Source of the DNA: Companilactobacillus sp.
GTDB taxonomy: Bacteria > Bacillota > Bacilli > Lactobacillales > Lactobacillaceae
Length of the DNA stretch: 64,000 nucleotides
Reading direction: 5' to 3'
Assembly (NCBI RefSeq): GCF_022484265.1
Contig: NZ_JAKVLR010000001.1
Location: forward strand, 2,170,001 to 2,234,000
In this document: positions 33,877 through 41,872 of the stretch, piece by piece
Layout: each line of letters starts with the position of its first letter
Position numbering within the stretch: position 1 is the stretch's first letter
The notes under the pieces: model-generated
What the model was told of the DNA's origin: nothing
What the model saw: only the letters and a program-made list of their open reading frames with translations
Databases searched by the model: none
Position numbers and translations under genes: made by a program

Positions 33877-34365
33877 ATGGATTTACAAGACGGTTTTATC
33901 GCAGCAATGGAGAATGAAAAACTAATCTATGGAGTATTGAAACGACTCCACATCTACATCACCAATGACAACTACCAAGATTTTTTTCAAGAAGCACTGA
34001 TCATTTACGCTGAATCGTATGTCGAGTATCAACGGAAAAATCAACCAATGGATAAGTTCAATGTCTATATTTTTCAAAAATTAGTCTGGCGACTGACTGA
34101 TCTATTACGCAAGGAACAAACTTTTTTCAATGTTCATTCTTTAGAGGTGTTTGATTTTGATCGGGTCGAACAGGAGGAATCAGACGAAATGCTGTCCGAG
34201 ATCAATCTCGATAATCTGACTGAACCAGAAAAACGACTATTTTTTGACTGTTTTATTGAAAAAATTCCGTTAGTGAAACTTAGTTCAAAATACCATTGTA
34301 GTGCTCGTAACCTGCGGTATAAAAGGAATTCTCTTCGTGAAAAACTCTGTAAAATGCTTTCATAA
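33877..34365 (+). CDS. ComX/SigH-like alternative sigma factor
   Basis: The 162-residue sigma-70-family protein has a region 2-like part (about 1-85, NYQDFFQEALIIYAESYVEY, QKLVWRLTDLLRKEQ). The region 4 HTH is about 110-160 (LTEPEKRLFFDCFIEKIPLV, KLSSKYHCSARNLRYKRNSL). Small size and divergent sequence match the SigH/ComX group that switches on late competence genes in lactobacilli. SD AAAAGGGGA precedes the ATG. It sits between a ComK-like regulator and cell-wall amidase genes, so control of DNA uptake or of these lytic genes is a reasonable inference. Confidence 0.75.
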   Translation: MDLQDGFIAAMENEKLIYGVLKRLHIYITNDNYQDFFQEALIIYAESYVEYQRKNQPMDKFNVYIFQKLVWRLTDLLRKEQTFFNVHSLEVFDFDRVEQEESDEMLSEINLDNLTEPEKRLFFDCFIEKIPLVKLSSKYHCSARNLRYKRNSLREKLCKMLS

Positions 34366-34399
34366 TAATCAAAATTTAATACTTATAGTTTACTTTAAG

Positions 34400-34415
34400 G
34401 TTACATATGTGTAAC
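34400..34415. promoter_or_regulatory. Palindrome GTTACATATGTGTAAC before the amidase gene
   Basis: The perfect 6+4+6 palindrome lies about 35 bp after the sigma-factor stop and covers the likely -35 of the amidase promoter. The preceding word CTTTAAGGTTACATAT recurs near 8774. It is a candidate operator. Confidence 0.4.
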
Positions 34416-34481
34416 TTTAGTATATGGTACAGACCGATTTGATAAAATTTGGTTATTAAGAAATTTGGGGGATCAATGATG

Positions 34482-35435
34482 ATGTTTAATAAAAAACTAA
34501 TTGCCAGTGCGGTAACTTCCGTTGCTTTGGCGGGTATGGGGTTCGTAACTACACAAGTAGCACCGCAAGCAGCTACTCAGGAAGTACACGCTGACGCATG
34601 GGTCAACGACTATATTTCGAAGAATAATATCAAACCAGTCGGTATCGAGAATCGTGAAGGTACTTTTAATCAATGGTTTGGTTATGAGAATGGTGTCGGA
34701 AAACCGGAAGGTGTGTTGATTCACGAAACTGCAACACCTAATGCAACAGCGGAAAATGAAGTTAGTTATTTCAACAATCATTGGAAGAAACTTTCAACAT
34801 ACGTCCATGCATTTATTGATGGAAACAAGATCATCAACATCAAGAACACTAACTATGGTGTCTGGGGTGCTGGATATACAGCTAACCAAAAGTATATCCA
34901 AGTAGAATTGTGTAACGTCAACACAGCTGACCAATTTGCTCGTTCAATTTCAAACGATGCTTATTACACTGCAGCTAAGTTGATCCAATATAATTTGCCT
35001 TTTGTGCCTAACAAAACAGTTGTAACGCATAAACAAGCTGCAAGCTGGTGGCACGATACTAACCATACAGATCCAGATGGTTATTTAGCTCGTTGGGGTT
35101 ACGATATGAACCAATTCAATGACTTAGTTGGCAAGTATTACAACAACCTCAAGGACCATGGCACGACTGACGACCAAAATGGTCAAACTACTCAACCATC
35201 AACACCGGATCCAAATAAACATGTCGGACGCGTTAATGTTAACAATCCTGACAGTTTTGCCAGTCCATTAGTATCCTTTAACGGTGATACTATGAAAGAC
35301 GTTGTTAACCGTGGTTTAGGAAACAACACTCCATGGTATACCGATCAACAAAAGCAGCATGATGGACACACTTACTACCGTGTATCTACCAACGAATGGG
35401 TATCTGATCAATACGCAACCTTTACTGCTGAGTAA
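34482..35435 (+). CDS. Secreted N-acetylmuramoyl-L-alanine amidase with SLAP-like module (1)
   Basis: Three ATGs are in tandem; the third (34482) is best spaced from GGGGGA and matches the MF start of the two paralogues. The 317-residue product has a signal peptide (MFNKKLIASAVTSVALAGMG, cleavage near VHADA) and an Amidase_2-type domain (about 45-225). Putative zinc ligands and catalytic residues lie in VLIHETATPN, YVHAFIDGN, VVTHKQ and HTDPDGYLARWGYDMNQF. After a short linker a single SLAP-like module ends YYRVSTNEWVSDQYA. It cleaves the Mur-NAc to L-Ala bond in peptidoglycan. Terminator at 35506. Confidence 0.88.
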   Translation: MFNKKLIASAVTSVALAGMGFVTTQVAPQAATQEVHADAWVNDYISKNNIKPVGIENREGTFNQWFGYENGVGKPEGVLIHETATPNATAENEVSYFNNHWKKLSTYVHAFIDGNKIINIKNTNYGVWGAGYTANQKYIQVELCNVNTADQFARSISNDAYYTAAKLIQYNLPFVPNKTVVTHKQAASWWHDTNHTDPDGYLARWGYDMNQFNDLVGKYYNNLKDHGTTDDQNGQTTQPSTPDPNKHVGRVNVNNPDSFASPLVSFNGDTMKDVVNRGLGNNTPWYTDQQKQHDGHTYYRVSTNEWVSDQYATFTAE

Positions 35436-35505
35436 GCATGTTAAAAGAGTTTCACAACTCCCTAGATGAATTTCTCAATTAACGAAGAATGCTTATATAT
35501 AAACG

Positions 35506-35534
35506 AAGAGCTGGCCATAGGTCAGCTCTTTTTT
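35506..35534 (+). terminator. Terminator of amidase 1
   Basis: AAGAGCTG and CAGCTCTT form the stem, followed by T6. Confidence 0.85.
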
Positions 35535-35644
35535 GTTCCAATCCTGAAAATTTTTTCTCTTAAAGACTGAATGCCTGCAATAGGGTTTACAGGATATCGT
35601 TAGGATGATAAAAATTTTGTTTTGAGAACGAAGGTGAGAATGCG

Positions 35645-37147
35645 ATGAACAATTGGTTTGTAAAACGTCAACGGTTATTTGAAGCTGTCATTTTAGGAAT
35701 CTATTTTTGTTATTTCGCAATTCTTAGGATATTCATCGTTCCTTTTGGCGACGATCAATTCTGGTGGGGTCCAGCGGGTAAGTTCTTGATGGATCACCAC
35801 TTTTTTACCTTGGAAAATCAACAATATATTGGTGGCTCTAGCAACGGACGCTACGTCTCCAATTTGTCGATGATCTATACGACGCACCATCCGATCTTGA
35901 TGTACTTGCTATTTGCAGTCGCCAGCACCCTGTTGGTTTGGATGATCTATCGTCTGACTAGTCGTAAGTTTATCGTGTTTATCTTAGCCTTGTGTCTGCC
36001 GTTCTCATTAAGTATCTCGTTTCAAACTACCACTTGGTTTTGGTACGCAGCTTTCATCAATTACGTCACCGGTGCCGTATTCATCTTTAGCTATTTACTG
36101 CTTTTGAAGCGTGATTGGTTTGAAAAAAATCTGACTGATTCTTGGATATTAACTTGTGCTGTGTTTGTCTTATCCGTATTCGGTGGATTGATTGTTGAGC
36201 ATATTACCTTATATCAACTAGCAATTAGCATTTTTTCCGTAATAGTTTCGTATTTTATTTATCATAAGATTAATAAATATCAGTTGGCATATTTGGTAGG
36301 TGCAATCGCTAGTGCAGTGATAATGTTCTCAAATGGCTCATATTGGGCCCACACGCAATATCGTTCCGTATCGCCGTCAATTAGTCGAAGTCTAGTTACT
36401 TATGCCCAGACATCGCATTTTTGGGTAATAACGACCAATTTTTGGTTGATCTTACTATTATGTCTGATGATTTTAGTGTATAACTGGCAAAACGTTAAAC
36501 AGTCAGTCGTTAAGCAAGTCTTGATTTTCAGTTCAATCGGCTTCTTACTCTATTATTTAATCGTCAATCTCTACTTAGGGAAGCTGAAGTTGCAACAAAG
36601 CTTCTTGCCATTGATCAATTCCGATGGCTTCCTGGCCCTAGATAGCTTGATGTCGTTATTGTTTATCGCATATTTATTCGTGTCAGCTTGGTTCATCGTT
36701 GATACAAGATTGAGATACGTTTTGATATTTTGTTTAGTTTCGTTCCTATTTCTAATTGCTCCATTTTTAGTCATCGTTCAACCTAATTCAGCTCGAGAAT
36801 TCTTTAATGGGGTACTGTTCCTATACTTGTACGGATTTTTATTGTTGAACCGAATCGTTTTCAAACCCAAGTGGATCGAACGTCTGCTAGTCATTGTTGC
36901 AGCAGTACTGTTGATAGGTTCAGCCAGTTATACACTGCAGGCAAACATCAAGAACCATGTCGCATATTCCAACCGAACAGAAGAATTAACCACACCAGGT
37001 GGATTTTCGCAGAAACTGCAGGTGCCTTATCCCTTGTGCATGCCGAATCAAGACTTGTATATCACCCAAGATAGCATCAGATACTGGCAGCTATACCGAC
37101 AACATGATTTTTGGCAACGATTGTGGGTGTTCGATTATACAAAATAA
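35645..37147 (+). CDS. Polytopic membrane protein (DUF6056-like)
   Basis: This 500-residue protein has about 11-12 hydrophobic helices. The first extracytoplasmic loop has FGDDQFWWGPAGKFLMDHHF, an acidic pair at the place where GT-C-type lipid-linked glycosyltransferases and DUF6056 proteins carry their Asp/Glu. A further loop has STTWFWYAAFINYVTG-like sequence. It may modify wall or surface glycans, but no enzymatic activity can be proven from the sequence. It is flanked by amidase genes and transcribed alone. Confidence 0.6.
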   Translation: MNNWFVKRQRLFEAVILGIYFCYFAILRIFIVPFGDDQFWWGPAGKFLMDHHFFTLENQQYIGGSSNGRYVSNLSMIYTTHHPILMYLLFAVASTLLVWMIYRLTSRKFIVFILALCLPFSLSISFQTTTWFWYAAFINYVTGAVFIFSYLLLLKRDWFEKNLTDSWILTCAVFVLSVFGGLIVEHITLYQLAISIFSVIVSYFIYHKINKYQLAYLVGAIASAVIMFSNGSYWAHTQYRSVSPSISRSLVTYAQTSHFWVITTNFWLILLLCLMILVYNWQNVKQSVVKQVLIFSSIGFLLYYLIVNLYLGKLKLQQSFLPLINSDGFLALDSLMSLLFIAYLFVSAWFIVDTRLRYVLIFCLVSFLFLIAPFLVIVQPNSAREFFNGVLFLYLYGFLLLNRIVFKPKWIERLLVIVAAVLLIGSASYTLQANIKNHVAYSNRTEELTTPGGFSQKLQVPYPLCMPNQDLYITQDSIRYWQLYRQHDFWQRLWVFDYTK

Positions 37148-37161
37148 TTGATTAAATTTAT

Positions 37162-37189
37162 AAAAGTCGAGTGGATCTCGGCTTTTTTT
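37162..37189 (+). terminator. Terminator of the membrane protein gene
   Basis: AAAGTCGAG and CTCGGCTTT pair with one G-U, followed by T7. Confidence 0.8.
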
Positions 37190-37495
37190 GTGAAGAAATA
37201 ATTTTGACATATCATTCATAAATGAAGCTTAAGGATGCGGATGAAAGCGTTATATTGAAATAATAGGTTCATATTACTGAAAATTTCTTTAGGTTGACGT
37301 TAAGTACACAATTCCTATGATTTCGGGGTTTAACAGATATAGTTAGGGAACTAACGTGATTATATTTGCATGAATCATCGCTTTAATACTCAAAAATTAC
37401 CTTATTATTACAGTTTTATTACTATTAACATATCATGGTAAAAACTTGTTAAGATGGACTGGTTAAGAAAATTAACTGTGGGAAGGGTATTATTT

Positions 37496-38473
37496 ATGTT
37501 TTCAAAGAAGAAGATGGTTGCAAGTATCGCTACCGCTGTTGCCTTGACAGGTGTTTCATTTGTTGCAACTAACGAAGTTGCACCCCAAACATTTGCACAG
37601 CAAGAAGTTAAAGCTGATTCTTGGATCAACAATTATATAAATCAAAATGGAATTCAACCGGTTTCAATCCAATATCGTGAAGGGACATTTACTAACTGGA
37701 TCCCTTACGAAAACGGTGTTGGTAAGCCAGAAGGTGTCGTTGTTCATGAAACTGCAACACCAGGTGCTACTGCTGAAGATGAAGTTTCATACTTCAACAA
37801 CAACTGGCCAACAATCCAAACATACGTCCACGCATTCGTTGATGATACATCGATCATCAACATTCACAGTGCCGACTACGCGGTTTGGGGTGCTGGTCCA
37901 ACAGCCAACTCTAAATATATTCAAGTTGAGCTTTGTGAAACTAGTTCGGTAGATGCATTTGCTCGTTCAGTTGCTAACGACGCATACTACGTTGCATCTA
38001 AGTTGCATCAATATGGATTGCCTGTTGAATACGGCAAGACTGTGGTTTCTCATGATCAAACATCACAATGGTGGCATGAAACTACACATACCGATCCAAC
38101 TGGCTACTTTGCTAAGTGGAACTACGATATGGAACAATTTACTGCTTTAGTAAACCAATACTACAGCACAATGGATGGTTCAAATACTAATAGTGGCAAT
38201 ACCAATACAGGTAACACTAATACTGGTACTAACAATGGTGGCGTATCTTCAAACACTTCAGAAGGTACAGTTACTGTTAAAAATCCATCAAGTTTCATGG
38301 TTCCTTTAGTAGCATTCAATAACCATGGTGGCATTACTAAGTCTAACCGTGGATTAGCTAACAATACTCCTTGGTATACTGACCAAACTAAGACATACAA
38401 CGGTCACACATACTACCGTGTATCAACAAACGAATGGGTCATGGACTCATACGCAACATTTACAGCTAAATAA
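37496..38473 (+). CDS. Secreted N-acetylmuramoyl-L-alanine amidase with SLAP-like module (2)
   Basis: ATG at 37496 follows GGAAGGG and matches the paralogue starts. The 325-residue product has a signal peptide (MFSKKKMVASIATAVALTGV, cleavage near VKADS) and an Amidase_2-type domain with VVHETATPG, YVHAFVDD, VVSHDQTSQWWHETTHTDPT. An Asn/Thr/Gly linker is encoded by imperfect repeats of AATACTAATACTGG-like units (about 38190-38240), followed by one SLAP-like module ending YYRVSTNEWVMDSYA. It is a close duplicate of the next gene, 81 bp downstream. Confidence 0.88.
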   Translation: MFSKKKMVASIATAVALTGVSFVATNEVAPQTFAQQEVKADSWINNYINQNGIQPVSIQYREGTFTNWIPYENGVGKPEGVVVHETATPGATAEDEVSYFNNNWPTIQTYVHAFVDDTSIINIHSADYAVWGAGPTANSKYIQVELCETSSVDAFARSVANDAYYVASKLHQYGLPVEYGKTVVSHDQTSQWWHETTHTDPTGYFAKWNYDMEQFTALVNQYYSTMDGSNTNSGNTNTGNTNTGTNNGGVSSNTSEGTVTVKNPSSFMVPLVAFNNHGGITKSNRGLANNTPWYTDQTKTYNGHTYYRVSTNEWVMDSYATFTAK

Positions 38474-38554
38474 TTGAAATACTTAAGGTGAAATTAATAG
38501 TTTATTATTAGTTTTGCCTTTTTTTCTGGGTTTTGCATTGAGGGGGAGATTCAC

Positions 38555-39508
38555 ATGTTCAAAAAAAATAAATGGCTCGCAAGTATTGCTTCAGCAGTTC
38601 TTTTAGTTGGAGTTGGTTTTACTACTACCATGCAACTTGCACCACAAATGGTCCAACAAGATGTTAGAGCTGATTCTTGGATCAACGATTATATCGATCA
38701 AAACGGTATCCAACCAGTTCCAATCACTTATCAAGAAGGTACTTTTAGCGACTGGTTCGGTTATGAAAATGGTGTTGGTAAGCCAGAAGGTGTCGTCGTT
38801 CATGAGACTGCTTCACCAAACACAACTGCAGCAACTTTTGCTCAAAGCTTCAATAATAATTGGGAAACGTTAGAGACTTACGTGCATGCTTTTACTGATG
38901 ATACGCAAACTATTAACATCCACAACACTGACTACGGTGTTTGGGGTGCTGGTCCTACAGCTAATTCCAAGTATATTCAGATCGAACTGTGCGAAGTAAA
39001 TACAGCGGATAAATTTGCCCGTTCAGTCGCTAATGATGCTTTTTACATTGCTACGATGCTTCACAAATACAACTTGCCTGTTGAATACGGCACAACAGTT
39101 GTAACGCATGACCAAACTGCACAATGGTGGCACGAAACTGATCACACTGACCCAACTGGCTACTTTGCCAAATGGGGTTACGGCATGGATCAATTTATGC
39201 CATTGATCCAAAAGTACTATGACCAAATTGGCAATGCCGGAAGTACTGCTGCCGGCACCGATACAACTAATAATGGCGGTGCTGCTCAAGGTGAAACAGG
39301 CACTGTCAAAGTCAATAACTCATCCAGTTTCATGGTTCCATTAGTTTCATTCGATACTGCTGGTAATGCTAAGAACGCTAACCGTGGTTTAGCTAATAAC
39401 ACGTCATGGTTCACCGACCAACAAAAGACTTACAATGGTCACACTTACTACCGTGTCTCAACTAATGAGTGGGTCATCGATAGTGCTGCAACTTACACAG
39501 CTAGATAA
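38555..39508 (+). CDS. Secreted N-acetylmuramoyl-L-alanine amidase with SLAP-like module (3)
   Basis: The 317-residue paralogue has a signal peptide MFKKNKWLASIASAVLLVGV (cleavage near VRADS) and the Amidase_2-type domain (VVHETASPN, VVTHDQTAQWWHETDHTDPT). The linker is Gly/Ala/Thr-rich and one SLAP-like module ends YYRVSTNEWVIDSAA. The SD is GAGGGGGAG. It is very similar to amidase 2, so the pair is a recent tandem duplication; amidase 1 is more distant. Confidence 0.88.
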   Translation: MFKKNKWLASIASAVLLVGVGFTTTMQLAPQMVQQDVRADSWINDYIDQNGIQPVPITYQEGTFSDWFGYENGVGKPEGVVVHETASPNTTAATFAQSFNNNWETLETYVHAFTDDTQTINIHNTDYGVWGAGPTANSKYIQIELCEVNTADKFARSVANDAFYIATMLHKYNLPVEYGTTVVTHDQTAQWWHETDHTDPTGYFAKWGYGMDQFMPLIQKYYDQIGNAGSTAAGTDTTNNGGAAQGETGTVKVNNSSSFMVPLVSFDTAGNAKNANRGLANNTSWFTDQQKTYNGHTYYRVSTNEWVIDSAATYTAR

Positions 39509-39541
39509 TTTTTTGAATATTAATTAAATAATATTAATTAC

Positions 39542-39568
39542 AAAGGTCAGCCAAACGGCTGGCCTTTT
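39542..39568 (+). terminator. Terminator of amidase 3
   Basis: AAAGGTCAGCC and GGCTGGCCTTTT form the stem. Confidence 0.75.
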
Positions 39569-39773
39569 GCAATTAGAGCTTTTCAGCTTTTAGCTACATT
39601 TTCAACTTTCCGTTGTATAATATTTGATAATCAGAGAGAAATATTATAGATTTTGAAAAATTTCAGTCGATTCTCACCTTACTTGATTGTAAAGTTTTGG
39701 CCTTGGGGGATTCATGGGTCGGACTTGCATAAGATCAATCGATTACAGGAAAATGTCGAATGAGGGAATACAT

Positions 39774-40589
39774 ATGCCATTTTTTGCTTATATCGTGATT
39801 GTGGCTGTGTTAGAAGTCGCTCTGGTCATGAATGTCCGATCGCTATTTAGCCGACATCCGGTACCGACTTTTATCGCAGTCACGATTTTTATTTTAGGGT
39901 TATTGCCACCAATCATAAAAGCTCAATCGATGACTAATTTGTCGCCGCTTTATACTATCTTTCTAGCTTTTATTTTCTGCGTGGATCTAATGTTTTTAAT
40001 TATCATGGGTATCTATACTTTTTACGTCAACTATTTTGCCAAACGTGCCAGAGTTGAACAGGCAGACTACATCGTGGTACTGGGTTCAAAATTTATGAGC
40101 AAGCGAATTCCACCGATCATGATGAGCCGCTTGGACAAGACGATTCAAGTTTATGAACAGATGGAACCAAAGCCGAAGATCATCGTCAGCGGCGGCGAAA
40201 GTTCAATTGTTAAGATCAAAGAGTCGACTATCATGCGTCAATACTTGTTAGAACAGGGAATACCGGATTCTTCGATCATCGTTGAAAATAAGTCGATCAA
40301 CACTGCCGAGAACTTGGAGTACTCTTCAATTGCTATCAAACGATTGTGGAACTTGCCAACTGTTCCCAAGATAATCGTCGTGACCAGCGAATTTCACGTT
40401 CCAAGGGCAAAGGAGTACGCGCAAAAAATTGGATTCTCGGCAAATTTCGTACCTTCGATCACTCTGCCGATTTTTAAATGGCCGGCAATGTTTCGTGAGT
40501 TCACAGCAATAATCTGGTATTATAGATACACTATCGAAACCGTGATGTTGATGATGATAGTGCTACTTATTTGTACCTTTGTTCCCTAA
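39774..40589 (+). CDS. YdcF/SanA-family (DUF218) membrane protein
   Basis: ATG at 39774 follows TGAGGGA; longer forms lack an SD. The 271-residue product has three N-terminal helices and the DUF218 domain. Motifs are DYIVVLGSKF, KPKIIVSGGESS, MRQYLLEQGIPDSSIIVENK, SINTAENLEYS and IIVVTSEFHVPRAKEYAQKI, the last carrying the conserved His. A C-terminal helix follows. DUF218 proteins act in envelope biogenesis, probably on lipid-linked precursors or surface polymers. It precedes an AI-2E family gene by 12 bp and is likely co-transcribed with it. Confidence 0.82.
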   Translation: MPFFAYIVIVAVLEVALVMNVRSLFSRHPVPTFIAVTIFILGLLPPIIKAQSMTNLSPLYTIFLAFIFCVDLMFLIIMGIYTFYVNYFAKRARVEQADYIVVLGSKFMSKRIPPIMMSRLDKTIQVYEQMEPKPKIIVSGGESSIVKIKESTIMRQYLLEQGIPDSSIIVENKSINTAENLEYSSIAIKRLWNLPTVPKIIVVTSEFHVPRAKEYAQKIGFSANFVPSITLPIFKWPAMFREFTAIIWYYRYTIETVMLMMIVLLICTFVP

Positions 40590-40601
40590 GGAGTTTGCTG
40601 T

Positions 40602-41654
40602 ATGACTATTTATGATAAATTTGTCGCCAATAAAAGATTGCGGCGAACAGTTCTATTGCTACTCGTCATTTTGATCTTTTGGTTGTTTAGAAGCATGCTG
40701 AGCTTGTTCTTGCTGACATTTATTTTTACATTTTTGTCAGTCCAATTAGTTCGAGCCGTTCAAAAGCATGTTAATATCCGGCCGATCTGGATCATTGCAC
40801 CAGTCTATATCTTGATCATTGCATTGTTGGTATTTGCAATTACCAACTACGTTCCGCAATTGGTCCATCAATCGATCAAGATCGGTGACTCATTGACCAA
40901 GTTTTACCAGAGTAAAGAAGTTCGCGATAATAAATATCTATCCTATGTTTACGATTATTTGCAGCAGATCAATCTTGATAATCAGATTAAGACCGCTGCT
41001 TCTCAATTAGTCAATTACATTACTAGCGTTGGTGCGATTGGATTAAATATCTTCCTATCATTTATATTGAGTTTTTTCTATACGTCACAGATAGAAGATA
41101 TGAATCGCTTTGGACGTCAGTTTTTAACTAGCAAATATGGTTGGTTATTCGACGATGTTCGCTATTATGGTCAAAAATTTATCAATACCTTTGGTGTCGT
41201 TATTGAGGCTCAATTGATGATTGCCGTGGTCAATACGATTTTGACAACCATTACGTTGATCGTCATGAAGATGCCCGGAGTAATTGCTTTAGCAGCGATG
41301 GTCTTCATTCTTTCCTTGATTCCAGTCGCTGGTGTGATTATTTCGTTGATACCACTGAGTTTCGTCGCTTATTCAGTCGACGGATTCAAGTATGTGGTAT
41401 ATATCATCATCATGGTTATTGTGATCCACATGATCGAAACATATTTCTTAAATCCACAATTTATGTCAAGCATGACCCATTTACCGATATTCTTTACATT
41501 CGTAGTCTTGATAGTTTCAGAAGAACTACTAGGAGCATGGGGCTTGATCATCGGTATTCCAATCTTTGTTTTCTTCCTCGATATCTTAGGAGTTCATCAA
41601 ATAGGGGGAACAAAACAACCGAAAAGACGACGAATACCTTGGAGAAAATCATAA
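40602..41654 (+). CDS. AI-2E family transporter
   Basis: The 350-residue membrane protein has the typical pattern: two or three N-terminal helices, a soluble amphipathic segment (about 85-145), then paired helices. The conserved IEAQLMIAVVNTILTTITLI and LIPVAGVIISLIPLSFVAY lie around residues 203-260 and the tail is basic. Members are assigned to AI-2 export or Na+/H+ antiport; the substrate is not decidable here. SD AAGGAG. A long palindrome (41667-41776) follows the stop. Confidence 0.85.
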   Translation: MTIYDKFVANKRLRRTVLLLLVILIFWLFRSMLSLFLLTFIFTFLSVQLVRAVQKHVNIRPIWIIAPVYILIIALLVFAITNYVPQLVHQSIKIGDSLTKFYQSKEVRDNKYLSYVYDYLQQINLDNQIKTAASQLVNYITSVGAIGLNIFLSFILSFFYTSQIEDMNRFGRQFLTSKYGWLFDDVRYYGQKFINTFGVVIEAQLMIAVVNTILTTITLIVMKMPGVIALAAMVFILSLIPVAGVIISLIPLSFVAYSVDGFKYVVYIIIMVIVIHMIETYFLNPQFMSSMTHLPIFFTFVVLIVSEELLGAWGLIIGIPIFVFFLDILGVHQIGGTKQPKRRRIPWRKS

Positions 41655-41666
41655 AATGTAAGAGAG

Positions 41667-41776
41667 TGGTCCAAAACACGGGTAACTTTTGAGCATTAAC
41701 GTAAAAACGTACCTAATTCGCACTCTGAATTAGGTACGTTTTGTAGTTAAGCGGAGAAAGTTGTGTTTTGGAGCAC
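41667..41776 (+). repeat. Long palindrome, family II (copy D)
   Basis: GTGGTCCAAAACAC opposite GTGTTTTGGAGCAC forms the base, then AACTTT/AAAGTT and TTAAC/GTTAA. The apex stem AACGTACCTAATTC/GAATTAGGTACGTT is perfect. The 5' half shares GAGAG...CAAAA..CGGGTAA.TT..GAGCATT with the element at 60.64 kb. Confidence 0.65.
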
Positions 41777-41872
41777 GTTTATACTGCATATTTATTGATA
41801 AATGTAGTTATGTCGCGGATACTTTATTATAATGGGTGTTAAAGTCAATTTGATTAGATAGGAGATTTGGTT

